Shown: positions 9,199 to 18,751, counted from the stretch's first letter. The stretch is 64,000 nt of DNA from Brevundimonas subvibrioides (GCF_002280785.1 NZ_NCEQ01000006.1:124001-188000), one strand, 5' to 3'. Program-made: numbers and translations. The notes: generated by a model from the letters alone, not told the origin.

Positions 9199-9560
9199 GC
9201 CACCTCCGGCAGATCGGTGACCGGCGGCGTCTCGCACAGGGTCTGGATGGTCTCGGCCAGCTGATCCAGCAGGTCGTTCAGATGCGGCTCGTCTCGCGCC
9301 TGCTCGATCCGGGTGCAGGCCGTCCCGACCGTCTGGCGGTTGATCCCGAAGGCGTGACCGACCCGTTCCAACGGCCAGCCGAGCGCCACATGGGCGAGGT
9401 AGAGCGACACCCGCCGCGTCCGGAGCGCCGACTGTGTCAGCCGGGACTTGCGTTGCAGGGCTTCCATCGGCGTGCCGAGCCGCAGGGCCACGATCTGCTG
9501 AACCAGGTCGGCCCGGTCGCGATCCTCCGACGACACGATGATCCGATAGGGTGTATTCAA
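9195..9560 (-). CDS. DnaA domain IV-like helix-turn-helix protein
   Basis: About 121 residues from the TTG at 9560, which has a strong ribosome binding site (GGGAGAG, 5-base spacing). An ATG at 9629 is an alternative giving 144 residues. The segment SALRTRRVSLYLAHVALGWPLERVGHAFGINRQTVGTACTRIE aligns by eye with the DnaA C-terminal DNA-binding domain (two helices plus a basic recognition helix). No AAA+ ATPase domain is present, so it cannot act as an initiator by itself. It is translationally coupled to the DUF6456 gene and divergent from ctrA, sharing the GANTC/CtrA-box region. Confidence 0.75.
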   Translation of the reverse strand: MNTPYRIIVSSEDRDRADLVQQIVALRLGTPMEALQRKSRLTQSALRTRRVSLYLAHVALGWPLERVGHAFGINRQTVGTACTRIEQARDEPHLNDLLDQLAETIQTLCETPPVTDLPEVA

Positions 9561-9736
9561 GACGTCTCTCCCGATCCCGATGCGCGCGACGTCCCAGTCT
9601 GGGGCCGCAAAACAGGATGATAGGAACATTATCCTGTTCGACGTCAGAAGCGGTCGTATCTCCAGTCGTGGCGGCGCGCGCATGGACAGGACCAAGGCGA
9701 ATCCAGCCTGCCGAACGCCGGGCTTTGAAATAATTC

Positions 9737-9834
9737 GAATCGTTGACTCGTGACTCTCGACGTCGATTCGCAAATCAGCCTAGATTCGCGTTCATGGGGC
9801 GCCGTTAACGGTTCTTAAGGTTTTGCCCGGTTAA
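9737..9834 (+). promoter_or_regulatory. ctrA upstream control region with five GANTC sites and TTAA boxes
   Basis: Five GANTC motifs, the CcrM methylation site, occur within 51 bp at 9737, 9745, 9752, 9765 and 9783. Downstream are TTAA elements at 9805, 9815 and 9831. The first two form a near-match to the CtrA box (TTAA-N7-TTAA, here with spacing 6). In Caulobacter crescentus, ctrA transcription is controlled by CcrM methylation state, GcrA and CtrA feedback. The same logic is inferred here. The region is shared with the divergent DnaA-HTH gene. Confidence 0.7.
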
Positions 9835-9903
9835 CTCCGGAACAAGGTTACCCGGAACTGCACACCGGGCCATATGGTCTAGCTTTTGCCTGGAGGGGCA
9901 TGA

Positions 9904-10617
<714 letters not shown>

Positions 10618-10642
10618 GAGGGTTCGGCCTGACGCCAGATTG

Positions 10643-10672
10643 AAACGCCCGCCGGGAGACCGGCGGGCGTTT
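10643..10672 (+). terminator. Rho-independent-type terminator after ctrA
   Basis: A perfect 13 bp stem (AAACGCCCGCCGG pairing with CCGGCGGGCGTTT) closes a GAGA tetraloop 26 bp after the ctrA stop. The T run is short (TTTCGCTTT). It may also serve the convergent SOUL gene. Confidence 0.8.
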
Positions 10673-10718
10673 CGCTTTCAGGAGCGGTCGGGCCGGCCGT
10701 CTATGCCGAGCCCCGGCT

Positions 10719-11357
10719 CTATTTCGGCTCGACCCTGACCGCGACCTCGTTGCGGCGCATCGGCGGCAGGGTCCACGGCGGGTCGTAGAACCAGACGACA
10801 GGTTCCCCGGTCACGGTCCATCCGCTGCCGGCCAGTCCGGCCAACAGCTGGGCCTTGTGCGCGTCGACGGAGCGCACCGAGCCGACGCCGCTGAACCTGA
10901 CGACCGCATAGGTCTCGGCCGGGACGACGACCAGCTCGACTGTCGGGTCGTTCGGAACCGGCAGTTCGTCCATCGCATAGGCTGCGGGCATGAAGAACTG
11001 GACTGTCCAGCGGTCGACCCCGGACGGTGTCTGGGCCACGGGCGCGGTCATGGCGATCGTCTGCGACCTGCCCGCGCCAGCCTGTGAGACCGGGGCTGTC
11101 ATCGCGATGGAGGCTCGCTGCGCATTGCCGCCGAAGATATAGCCCGCCAGACGCCGAAAGCCCTGGTTGCGCGCCGCGTCGCTGTTGCCCGTAACCTCGG
11201 TCTGGGCGGCTATTCGCTCCCCATACAGGCGGATGTCGATCGCACCGACGGTTGCGACGCTTTGATAGGCCGGCTCCTCGGTGCCGGATCGCACGCCGAC
11301 CGTCGAACAGGCGGTCGTCATAAGGGCCGCACCGACGGCCACCAGCGCATGTCTCAT
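10719..11357 (-). CDS. SOUL family heme-binding-like protein, exported
   Basis: A 212-residue protein starting at ATG 11357 with a hydrophobic leader and a lipobox-like cysteine (ALMTTACSTVG). The mature part has the SOUL/HEBP hallmarks: EEPAYQSVATVGAIDIRLYGERIAAQT at the start, the IAMTAPV motif twice (residues about 90 and 107), and the conserved FFMPAAYAMDELPVPNDPTVEL and VWFYDPPWTLPPMRRNEV segments near the end. The family binds heme or tetrapyrroles loosely. The physiological role in bacteria is unclear. It converges with ctrA. Confidence 0.88.
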   Translation of the reverse strand: MRHALVAVGAALMTTACSTVGVRSGTEEPAYQSVATVGAIDIRLYGERIAAQTEVTGNSDAARNQGFRRLAGYIFGGNAQRASIAMTAPVSQAGAGRSQTIAMTAPVAQTPSGVDRWTVQFFMPAAYAMDELPVPNDPTVELVVVPAETYAVVRFSGVGSVRSVDAHKAQLLAGLAGSGWTVTGEPVVWFYDPPWTLPPMRRNEVAVRVEPK

Positions 11358-11479
11358 GATCGAAGCCTTGTTCAAGGAGCGGAGGATCGCTGGTTACCTT
11401 AACGCACGGATCGTCCCAGCGGGTGACCCGCGCTCTTTGGCCACGGGGGGCCTTTTCACGAACGGAGTTCGTGGACGGA

Positions 11480-12535
11480 TCATCCAGCCCGCATCGCTTC
11501 GGCCACAGCGCCGAACATCGGATTGGCCCGCCCCGCGGCGTCGAAAAGCAGGGGGCTGTCCTTGCCGTCGTCGCGGGCGTCGCGACGCAGCCAGCTGTCA
11601 GTGTCGCGCAGGCCCCAGACTGTAAAGGCGAAGCGTTGAGCGGGCGGCAGGTCCATGAAGGCCGAGGTCAGTTCGGCGACGCGGGCCGTCTGTTGCTCGA
11701 TCTTCTGACGCCGGGAGCGGGTGTCGATCCGGCCCTCTGACCGAAGCGAGGCGTCGAGTTCGGAGACATGGATCGGCAGGCCGAACCGGGCGGCCTCGCG
11801 GAAGAAGGCGGCGGTCTGGCCGGCGGGGATCTCGATGTCGAGGTGCGACTGGGTGCCGATGCCGCCGATGGGGACGCCGGCCTTCAGCAACCGCTCAACC
11901 AGCCGCAGGAAGGTCGCACCCTTGGTCGGGAGGTTCTCGAGATTGTAATCGTTGAGGAACAGGACCGCGTCGGGATCGGCCAGTTTCGCCTGTTCGAAGG
12001 CGCGGGCGATATAGCCGTCCTGGCCCAGGGCCTCGGACCACAGGCAGGTGCGCAGGCCATTGCCGTCCTCGGCGACGGCTTCGTTGACGACGTCCCAGCC
12101 GGTGGCGCGGCCGCGATACCTCCGGGCGACGGTCTGGATGTAGCGGTCGTACTCGGTGCGGAACCGCTGCGGGTCGAGCGAGCGGAAGAAGGCGCTGTCC
12201 TGTGAATACCAGATCAGTGTCGTGCCAAAGAGGCGCAGGCCGTGGGTCGTACAGAACTCCGCAATCCGGTCGGGCGCGTCCCAGCGGTACTCGCCGGTCT
12301 CCGACAGGATGTATTCCATCTTCATTTCCCACTCGGGCGTGAGCTGGGAGACGTGGGTCAGGCAGAGGTCGACCCAGGCCCGGTCCTCGAACTGGCCGGT
12401 CATGGCCGAGGTCCCGACGGGAAAGGGGGCCATGGATTTGAGTGGTGCCGCGGCGACGGCGGGGGCTGCTGCGGCGTTCTTCTCACACGCGGCCAGGGCG
12501 AGGGCGGAGGCGAGGAGGGCGCGGCGGTCGATCAT
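11480..12535 (-). CDS. Glycoside hydrolase family 10 endo-1,4-beta-xylanase
   Basis: A 351-residue exported enzyme with a Tat- or lipoprotein-like leader (MIDRRALLASALALAACEKN). The GH10 TIM barrel is complete. It shows the substrate-binding region LTPEWEMKMEYI, the HGLRLFGTTLIWYSQ segment, the acid/base glutamate in GWDVVNEAV and the nucleophile glutamate in LPIHVSELDASL, then VWGLRDTDSWL near the C-terminus. It hydrolyses beta-1,4-xylan backbones. There are no carbohydrate-binding modules and no xylan-utilisation neighbours. It lies next to fliJ, probably by chance. Confidence 0.92.
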   Translation of the reverse strand: MIDRRALLASALALAACEKNAAAAPAVAAAPLKSMAPFPVGTSAMTGQFEDRAWVDLCLTHVSQLTPEWEMKMEYILSETGEYRWDAPDRIAEFCTTHGLRLFGTTLIWYSQDSAFFRSLDPQRFRTEYDRYIQTVARRYRGRATGWDVVNEAVAEDGNGLRTCLWSEALGQDGYIARAFEQAKLADPDAVLFLNDYNLENLPTKGATFLRLVERLLKAGVPIGGIGTQSHLDIEIPAGQTAAFFREAARFGLPIHVSELDASLRSEGRIDTRSRRQKIEQQTARVAELTSAFMDLPPAQRFAFTVWGLRDTDSWLRRDARDDGKDSPLLFDAAGRANPMFGAVAEAMRAG

Positions 12536-12548
12536 GCCACGCAGGCGA

Positions 12549-12959
12549 TCAGGCGCTGCGGCGGCGCAGGCCCATCTCGTCGAAGGCGGCGGTCTCGCGC
12601 TTGCCGGCGGCGATGAGGGCGTTCAGGCGGGTGGTTTCAGCGACGTGTTCGAACTTCTTCAGCTCGGAATAGGCGCCGGTCAGGGCGTCGCGGGCGCCTT
12701 CCTCTTCGGCGTCGAGGGTGACGAGGTCGCTTTCGGCGGCGCCCTTTCGGGCCTTCCAGCCGGCCATATAGGCCTGGAGCAGGAGGTTGGCCTCGGCGTC
12801 GGCCCGGGCGCGCTCGCGTTCCACCTCGACCTCGGCGTCCAGGACAGCCAGGCGCATCTCGGCGGTGACCTTGCGGCTGGAGATCTCGGCCAGGCGCTTC
12901 TGCAGCGTCTCGACCTCGTAGTTGGAGATGCGGATCAGCGAGTGGGCCCAGGCGGTCAT
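12549..12959 (-). CDS. fliJ: Flagellar export chaperone FliJ
   Basis: A 136-residue, almost entirely helical coiled-coil protein (VETLQKRLAEISSRKVTAEMRLAVLDAEVEVERERARADAEAN), the size and composition of FliJ, which acts as the stalk of the FliI ATPase in the flagellar type III export apparatus. It directly follows fliI (16 bp gap) on the same strand, the usual fliI-fliJ operon order. Sequence identity in FliJ is low across bacteria, so the call rests on position, length and coiled-coil pattern. Confidence 0.88.
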   Translation of the reverse strand: MTAWAHSLIRISNYEVETLQKRLAEISSRKVTAEMRLAVLDAEVEVERERARADAEANLLLQAYMAGWKARKGAAESDLVTLDAEEEGARDALTGAYSELKKFEHVAETTRLNALIAAGKRETAAFDEMGLRRRSA

Positions 12960-12975
12960 GCGTAAAATCCAGTCA

Positions 12976-14319
12976 CTACTGCGGGACCATGCCCTGATTC
13001 AGAATTGCCTCCAGGCGGGTAAAGGAATCGGAAAGACGCGTGGAGTCGTCCTTGTCCTGACCCAGGAAGGCCTCGAGTGCGGGGTTCAGGGCGATGGCCC
13101 GGTCGGTGACCGGGTCGGCGCCGGCGCGATAGGCGCCGATCTTGATCAGCTCTTCCATCGAGGCATAGGCCGAGAGGCACTGGCGGGCGCGCTTGTTGAG
13201 CTCGCGCTCGGTCGGCGTCTGGCAGGCGGGCATGGTCCGGCTGACGGATTTCAGCACGTCGATGGCGGGGAAACGACCGCGTTCGGCGATCTTGCGGTCC
13301 ATGACGATGTGGCCGTCGAGGATGCCTCGCACGGCGTCGGCGATCGGCTCGTCATGGTCGCCGCCGTCCACCAGCACGGTGAACAGGGCGGTGATCGGTC
13401 CCGCCGTCGTGCCGTCGGGTCGCACGGGGCCGGGACCGGCGCGCTCCAGCAGCTTGGGCAGTTCGGTGAAGACGGTGGGTGTATAGCCCTTCGTCGTCGG
13501 AGGCTCGCCGGCGGCCAGGCCGATCTCACGCTGGGCCATGGCGAAGCGGGTGACCGAGTCCATCAGGCACAGGACTTCCAGATCCTGGTCCCGGAAATAT
13601 TCCGCGATGGCCAGGGTCATATAGGCGGACTGGCGGCGTTTCAGCGCGGGCTCGTCGGAGGTGGCGACGACGACGACGGCGCGGCGCAGGCCTTCCTCGC
13701 CCAGTGTCTCCTCGATGAACTCGCGGACCTCCCGGCCACGTTCACCGATCAGGCCGACCACGACGACGTCGCAGGTCGCCTGCTTGGCCAGCATCGACAG
13801 CAGCACCGACTTGCCGACGCCGGACCCGGCGAAGATGCCCAGGCGCTGGCCCCGGCAGGTGGTGGTGAAGACGTCCATCGAACGGACCCCGAGATCCAGC
13901 CGCTCGCCCACCCGGCCGCGCGAGTGGGCCGGCGGCGGCGAGGCGCGGAGGGGATACGGCGCCGGGCCTTGCGGCAGTGGGCCCTTGCCGTCGATCGGCT
14001 GGCCGAAGGCGTCGATGATGCGGCCCAGCCAGGCCTTGGTCGGATTGACCGCCGCCGCCTGGCCGATGATGTGGATATCGGCGCCGGGGGCCACGCCCTC
14101 GACGGGGCCGAACGGCATCAACAGGGCCTTGGAATCTCGGAAGCCCACGACCTCGGCGGGCAGGGGCGTCGTGCCGCGCCGCCTGATCTCGGCCCGGGCG
14201 CCCACGGCCAGTCGCGACAGGCCGCCGCGCGCCTCGATCAGCAGGCCGCTGACGCCCGCCACCTTGCCGGTGACGACCAGCGGATCGATCGCTTCGACGG
14301 CGGTGACGAGGTTAAGCAA
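12976..14319 (-). CDS. fliI: Flagellum-specific ATP synthase FliI
   Basis: The ATPase of the flagellar export apparatus. A TTG at 14319 with AGG 7 bases upstream gives 447 residues ([16 protein letters not shown]), matching the family length. The longer open frame to 14460 adds a non-conserved N-terminus. Domains: beta-barrel N-terminal domain, Walker [15 protein letters not shown], Walker [21 protein letters not shown], the Ala/Gly-rich [11 protein letters not shown] loop, and the C-terminal [14 protein letters not shown] stretch. TTAA elements at 14348 and 14369 lie upstream and could mark CtrA control, since fliI is a CtrA-dependent class II flagellar gene in Caulobacter. Confidence 0.95.
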   Translation of the reverse strand: MLNLVTAVEAIDPLVVTGKVAGVSGLLIEARGGLSRLAVGARAEIRRRGTTPLPAEVVGFRDSKALLMPFGPVEGVAPGADIHIIGQAAAVNPTKAWLGRIIDAFGQPIDGKGPLPQGPAPYPLRASPPPAHSRGRVGERLDLGVRSMDVFTTTCRGQRLGIFAGSGVGKSVLLSMLAKQATCDVVVVGLIGERGREVREFIEETLGEEGLRRAVVVVATSDEPALKRRQSAYMTLAIAEYFRDQDLEVLCLMDSVTRFAMAQREIGLAAGEPPTTKGYTPTVFTELPKLLERAGPGPVRPDGTTAGPITALFTVLVDGGDHDEPIADAVRGILDGHIVMDRKIAERGRFPAIDVLKSVSRTMPACQTPTERELNKRARQCLSAYASMEELIKIGAYRAGADPVTDRAIALNPALEAFLGQDKDDSTRLSDSFTRLEAILNQGMVPQ

Positions 14320-14488
14320 CGGGGGCCTGCGAGAGGAAACGGAGGCGTTAACCTCTGGTCCAACGTGGTTAACGCGGGGTGAAGCCCGGCGGGTCGCCTG
14401 TGGACCGTGATCGATGATCAGGCGGGCCGGCAGGTTGTGATCGGGCCATGATCGAGGCAAAATCGAACGGCGTTAGGGGAGGGCTGTC

Positions 14489-16018
14489 ATGTTCGAACGC
14501 GCCAAACTGCGCCGCGCCCTGCGAGCGGCGGCCGGCATCCTGTTGATTCTGTTCAGTGCCTTGCCGCCGAGCGCAGCCCTGGCGTGGAAGCCGACCACCC
14601 ATATGCAGTTGGCGGAGATCGCGCTGCAGGACGCGCTCGACGACGGGCGGGTGACGATCATGCGGGTCGATCCGCGCACGGGGGCGATCCTCGGTCCGCT
14701 CGGCGACTTCCCGGTTTCGCCCCAGATCCTCGCCGCCCTGAAAGCTGCGCCGGATCGATATCGGGCGGGGGTTCTGGGCCCCGACGCCTATCCGGACATC
14801 ATGACCGGCCAGCAGATCATCCACCCCGAGGTCGCGAAGAATGAAAGCGGCCGCGTGATCGGCAGCGACGCCTGGCTGAACCATATGTGGACCCGGTCCT
14901 ATGGCGGGGACGCCTCACCCGAGGTGCGCGCCTTCGTCAGCGGCTTCCTGACCCACGCGGCCGGCGACAGTTTCGCCCACACCTACGTCAACCATTATTC
15001 GGGCGGAGCCTTCACCCTGGACCCGCGCCAGAACGCGATCCGGCACATCGTGATGGAGAGCTATCTGGACAAGCGCGCGCCGGAGGTCCGGCACGACCTC
15101 GCGGTCAGCATCCGCGGCGTCGACGGCTTCATCCATGACGAGATGATCGCGGCGCGTCCGGGCAGCGTGCTGGAGCGGCAGCTGCTGCTCGGCGACGCGG
15201 AGGCGACCAACCTGTCGGCGCCCCTGAGCTTCTCGCGGCTGAGGAACAGGCTGCAGGCCGATGTCGATGCCGGCGCGGAGAGCTGGGCGACCCTCGCCTA
15301 CAAGCGGGCCTGGATCGAGGACATCGACGAAGGCCTGCGCGCCTGGCCGGCGGTCAGCGCCGAGATTTCCGCGAAGATCATCTATTACCCCGACCAGGCC
15401 GACTTCACGGGGGCCGCGGGCATTCTGAACCGCTATGCCCGCCAGCATCTGTGGTCGATGGCCGGGGCGCCGGACTTCGCCGTCGCGGTAGCCTATGCGC
15501 CATCGCAGATCGCCCAGGCCCTGTTGCCCCAGGCCCTGATCGACGCCCTGGGCGCCCTGCTGCAAAAGCCGCTCGACTATATGGTCAGGGGCGCAACGGG
15601 TCTGACGACCGAGGAATGGCGTGACTACATGGCCAGGCCGGACCACTATTTCGACGAGGTGATGAGCGGGACCTCAGCCCAGCCGAACGGTCATGCGGTG
15701 ACCCTGGCCGATTTCAATCATCAGCAACTCGGCATCGCCGACGACGCCTATGCGAGCCCGGCCCTGCGCTGGACGGTCGATGGGTTCGCGCCGGCCTTCA
15801 ATACGGTGCAGCTGACCAAACTGGGTTTCCTCGACGCTGATGGACTTGAGGCGGTTGAGCGGGCGCTGGGCGGACCCCGGTCGCGGGGCGGCGCCAACGT
15901 CATGCTGGGATGGCTGCACTCGCTGGACGACAGTTCGCAGTGGCGCAGCGGCCAGGCCCGCTTCTCCCATCCTGCGGTGTTCAACCAGCTTTTCCGGCCC
16001 CAGTTCGGCGCCCCCTGA
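14489..16018 (+). CDS. Exported zinc-dependent phospholipase C-like protein
   Basis: A 509-residue protein with a signal peptide (MFERAKLRRALRAAAGILLILFSALPPSAALA). The mature N-terminus WKPTTHMQLAEIA, the motif GPDAYPDI, and the His-rich LTHAAGDSFAHTYVNHYSGG resemble the zinc-dependent phospholipase C / S1-P1 nuclease fold, where Trp1, His and Asp ligands bind three zinc ions. The long C-terminal half (HLWSMAG ... ARFSHPAVFNQLF) is not recognised. Likely extracellular or periplasmic, possibly a phospholipase. Substrate not determined. Confidence 0.75.
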   Translation: MFERAKLRRALRAAAGILLILFSALPPSAALAWKPTTHMQLAEIALQDALDDGRVTIMRVDPRTGAILGPLGDFPVSPQILAALKAAPDRYRAGVLGPDAYPDIMTGQQIIHPEVAKNESGRVIGSDAWLNHMWTRSYGGDASPEVRAFVSGFLTHAAGDSFAHTYVNHYSGGAFTLDPRQNAIRHIVMESYLDKRAPEVRHDLAVSIRGVDGFIHDEMIAARPGSVLERQLLLGDAEATNLSAPLSFSRLRNRLQADVDAGAESWATLAYKRAWIEDIDEGLRAWPAVSAEISAKIIYYPDQADFTGAAGILNRYARQHLWSMAGAPDFAVAVAYAPSQIAQALLPQALIDALGALLQKPLDYMVRGATGLTTEEWRDYMARPDHYFDEVMSGTSAQPNGHAVTLADFNHQQLGIADDAYASPALRWTVDGFAPAFNTVQLTKLGFLDADGLEAVERALGGPRSRGGANVMLGWLHSLDDSSQWRSGQARFSHPAVFNQLFRPQFGAP

Positions 16019-16025
16019 GCCACAC

Positions 16026-16066
16026 GACGACCGGCCGGCGTGACGGTTTGATCCCGGCCGGTCGTC
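16026..16066 (+). terminator. Hairpin terminator candidate between convergent genes
   Basis: A perfect 13 bp inverted repeat (GACGACCGGCCGG and CCGGCCGGTCGTC) with a 15-base loop, 7 bp after the phospholipase-like gene. There is no clear T run. The rest of 16067-16275 shows nothing convincing. Confidence 0.6.
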
Positions 16067-16275
16067 AGGATCGCCCCGACCGAGGTCGCGACGATCCAGG
16101 CGACCGCCGGCCATTACAGACTGCTGAGTTGCTCCTGCAGCAGGGCCGGCCCCGCCACTGCGCCGATCGCCGGTTCCGCCGAGAGCAGGACGCAGACGGT
16201 TGAAGACCGGTGCCGAAAGGCGCGTCTTTCAGCCACGGTCTCCTTCCTTTGACGCCGGGTCGCCCCGGGCGAAGG

Positions 16276-16791
16276 TCAGCGAAGTTGGGTAAAGATCGTC
16301 ACCACCGATGCGGCGAAGACTGCGGCGCCGGCGATCATGAGCACGATCGATGGGCTGATGTCGAACGTGGCCCTGGCCTGTTCTCCCAACCGTCCCATCA
16401 ACTCCGGCCAGGTGTAGCTGACGAAGTCGCCCTGGCTCATCATGCTGATGATGACGCCCTGGTCATCGACGATCGGCAGGTGGCGGAATCGCTCGTTGGA
16501 CATCAGGCGCAACCAGTCCAGCAGGTTGTCGTCGGCCCCCGCTATCTTCAGGTCCATCGTCATGATCTGTTCGAGCGTCGTTTCGTCGGGGTTCAACCGC
16601 TTGTTCAGCAGACGGCGCATGAAATCGCGTTCCGTGACGATGCCGAGCGGCCTGCGATCGGCGTCAACGATCACTGCAGCGCCGTAATTCTTCTCGCTCA
16701 TCACGGCGATGGCTTCGGAAACCATCGCTTTTGGACCAAAGGTCAGGACGGCTGCCTTGCTTCGAAACTCCGGTCTATCCTTGATTTTCAT
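16276..16791 (-). CDS. CBS-domain protein with C-terminal membrane helix
   Basis: A 171-residue protein starting at ATG 16791 with a strong ribosome binding site (GGAGAGAG). Two CBS motifs are visible: AVLTFGPKAMVSEAIAVMSEKNYGAAVIVDADRRPLGIVTERD at 12-54, and IMTMDLKIAGADDNLLDWLRLMSNERFRHLPIVDDQGVIISMMSQGD at 74-120. A hydrophobic segment ends the protein (IVLMIAGAAVFAASVVTIF). CBS pairs usually sense adenosine nucleotides. Attached to the rhodopsin-blh transcript (25 bp after blh), it may link energy state to the light-driven pump. That link is inference. Confidence 0.88.
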   Translation of the reverse strand: MKIKDRPEFRSKAAVLTFGPKAMVSEAIAVMSEKNYGAAVIVDADRRPLGIVTERDFMRRLLNKRLNPDETTLEQIMTMDLKIAGADDNLLDWLRLMSNERFRHLPIVDDQGVIISMMSQGDFVSYTWPELMGRLGEQARATFDISPSIVLMIAGAAVFAASVVTIFTQLR

Positions 16792-16816
16792 GTCTCTCTC
16801 CAGTCGGGCGCCCGTT

Positions 16817-17746
16817 TCAGGCGGTTGGGTTGGCAATCAGCGATGTGTCCTGGCGGGACAGTCGGGCGGCGATCAGCGGGGCCAGCATGTGCGGCACCGT
16901 CAGGATCGACAGCGTCATAAAACTGGCCGCCATGATCCGGTCCGGGAGCGCAGTTCTCAGTTCCAGTCCGAAGATCAGAGCGGCGACCCCTCCCGCTGCC
17001 AGACTTAGCGGCAGGACCACGCCCCACCACTGTCGAAGGTTGACCCAGGACAGGGTCGTCAGGCTTTCGTGGAAATGGCGGGGCGAGTGGAACAGGCAGA
17101 AGTAGAGTGCGAACCCCAGGATGGGCGGCAAGACGATCATGGCTGTCAGCGCAGCCAGTCCGCCCAGGGCCTGGGCGCGCCGGCCGGCGCGCCACAGGGA
17201 CGCCACGGCGGTCAGGCCCACTGCGATCGTGATGGGCAGGACCAGTATCAGGGCATCCGTCACGAGGGTCGCCTCGACCCGGTCGGTCAGCCCGATGAAG
17301 ATCGTGTCCAACTCACCACGGTGAAACAGGGTCGGGGCCGACAACAGGGCCAGGGCGAGACCGGCTCTCAACAGGACCGAGCCCGCCCCCTGCCAGTCTT
17401 CCGAGAAATGCACGACGGCGATGCCGATGAAGGCGGCAAGGGCCATGACGGGTTCGACCCGCCACAGACCGTACATTGAGGCCGCCAGCGCCAGATAGAT
17501 CGACACCAGCGCCACCATCCCCGTCCAGGGGCCGGATGCGCGGGCGCGAATGAGTTCGAGATCCAGGGTGCCGTGGGGCAGTCCGAAGACCAGCAAGGCC
17601 AGGCAGGCCAGGGTCGTTGCCGTCGGTCCGGACAGCGGCACGCCGAGCCACAATCCCACGAGCGTGAGACCCAGGGCGCCGAGCATAAGTCCCGCCCCGG
17701 GCGGCGTCCTGGCTCCAGAGCCTGGGTGGCCCGATGACGAGGTCAT
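16817..17746 (-). CDS. blh: Brp/Blh-type beta-carotene 15,15'-dioxygenase
   Basis: An integral membrane enzyme that cleaves beta-carotene to two retinal molecules for rhodopsin. The ATG at 17746 has AGAAGG upstream and gives 309 residues with many hydrophobic segments. The conserved iron-ligand histidines are visible in FGLPHGTLDLE, AVVHFSEDWQ, FCLFHSPRHFHES and LTVPHMLAPL. It follows the rhodopsin gene by 71 bp on the same strand. No carotenoid biosynthesis genes (crtE, crtB, crtI, crtY) are in the window, so beta-carotene must come from elsewhere in the genome. Confidence 0.93.
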   Translation of the reverse strand: MTSSSGHPGSGARTPPGAGLMLGALGLTLVGLWLGVPLSGPTATTLACLALLVFGLPHGTLDLELIRARASGPWTGMVALVSIYLALAASMYGLWRVEPVMALAAFIGIAVVHFSEDWQGAGSVLLRAGLALALLSAPTLFHRGELDTIFIGLTDRVEATLVTDALILVLPITIAVGLTAVASLWRAGRRAQALGGLAALTAMIVLPPILGFALYFCLFHSPRHFHESLTTLSWVNLRQWWGVVLPLSLAAGGVAALIFGLELRTALPDRIMAASFMTLSILTVPHMLAPLIAARLSRQDTSLIANPTA

Positions 17747-17817
17747 GACTGCGCCTTCTATTGTGACAAAGCCCGGACAGGCGCTCGGCCTGCCCGGACC
17801 CGTCATGCATTGGTCAA

Positions 17818-18600
17818 TCAGACCGCAGCGGTTTCGTGGGTGGCTTCACCGTACTCGATCCGCGATTTGCGGACGGCGATGATGTAGATCATCACGCCGA
17901 CCCCGACCTTGGCGATGATGTCGGCGATCGTGTATCCGATCTGGACATAGGTCTCGGCGGCGGCTCCACCGATGTTGGTGTAGGGGATCATGTAGACCAT
18001 CGGATAGAAGCCCCACGACGCGAACGTCACCAGTCGGGCCTTCTTGATCAATCCGCGCACGCTTTCAGGCTGACGCTCGATCGAGGCGCCCAGACCCTTG
18101 AACAGTTCCCAGACGATGTAGACGAAGGGAATGCTCGACAAGGTGCCCCAGATGGCCCGGGTCGTGTTGTCGTCGGCGATCTCGCCGGGATAGCCCAGAA
18201 TGATCATCAGGGCGGCGGCGAAGCCGAGCTTCAGAGACTTCGACATCGTCTCTTCCTGGCTGAGGCGCATGACCAGGATCAGCTCGATCAGCAGCAGCGG
18301 AACCGTCAGGAGCCAGTCGACGTAGCGATAGGCGTCGTTGAACGCCAGACCCGTCACGGTGATGACGCCGTTACGGATTTCGTAGGCGGACTCCCAGCTC
18401 TCGAAGATGCGGAAATAGTGGTAGGCCGCGATGGCCGTCACCAATCCGGAAATCGTCAGGGCTGTCTTGTAGGCGGGTCCGACCTGGGACCGGCCGAACC
18501 ACAGGAACAGCGTCGCCGCCGCCATGGTTGCGAATGTGAATGAAAAAGCATTGTAGACGAGCAGGTATTGCCCAATTTCGACAGTCGGCATTGAAGTCAT
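17818..18600 (-). CDS. Proton-pumping rhodopsin, xanthorhodopsin/proteorhodopsin type
   Basis: A seven-helix retinal protein (260 residues from ATG 18600, or 257 from ATG 18591, which has better spacing from AGGAGAGG). Helix C reads YVDWLLTVPLLLIE, giving the proton acceptor Asp95, Thr99 and donor Glu106: the DTE motif of outward proton pumps. Leu103 at the spectral tuning site predicts green absorption. His61 (AYHYFRIFESWE) is the counterion partner of this group. The retinal Schiff-base Lys231 is in DIIAKVGVGV. Gly152 in helix E (WGTLSSIPF) may correspond to the fenestration that admits a carotenoid antenna in xanthorhodopsin; that equivalence needs an alignment. Confidence 0.95.
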   Translation of the reverse strand: MTSMPTVEIGQYLLVYNAFSFTFATMAAATLFLWFGRSQVGPAYKTALTISGLVTAIAAYHYFRIFESWESAYEIRNGVITVTGLAFNDAYRYVDWLLTVPLLLIELILVMRLSQEETMSKSLKLGFAAALMIILGYPGEIADDNTTRAIWGTLSSIPFVYIVWELFKGLGASIERQPESVRGLIKKARLVTFASWGFYPMVYMIPYTNIGGAAAETYVQIGYTIADIIAKVGVGVMIYIIAVRKSRIEYGEATHETAAV

Positions 18601-18705
18601 CCTCTCCTATCGGCGTTTCTGGCTCCGGATCAGAAACTGCGCGAAGGCAGCGAACTCCGGACTTTGGCCGTGGCAGAGGGTTAAGCAGTTGGGCGATGTC
18701 GCACC

Positions 18706-18725
18706 ATACGGCCTTTAGGCCGTAT
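18706..18725. promoter_or_regulatory. Perfect 20 bp palindrome upstream of the rhodopsin gene
   Basis: ATACGGCC-TTTA-GGCCGTAT lies about 106 bp upstream of the rhodopsin start and 27 bp after the LOV-LuxR stop. On the minus strand it is not followed by a T run, so an operator is as likely as a terminator. The neighbouring LOV-LuxR protein is the obvious candidate binder (inference). Confidence 0.45.
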
Positions 18726-18751
18726 TCCGGTCCCAATCGGCCGTCTTTTTG

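Noticed and set aside
12922..14382. 486-codon plus-strand open frame opposite fliI
   Set aside because: Exact antisense of FliI; no motif of its own.
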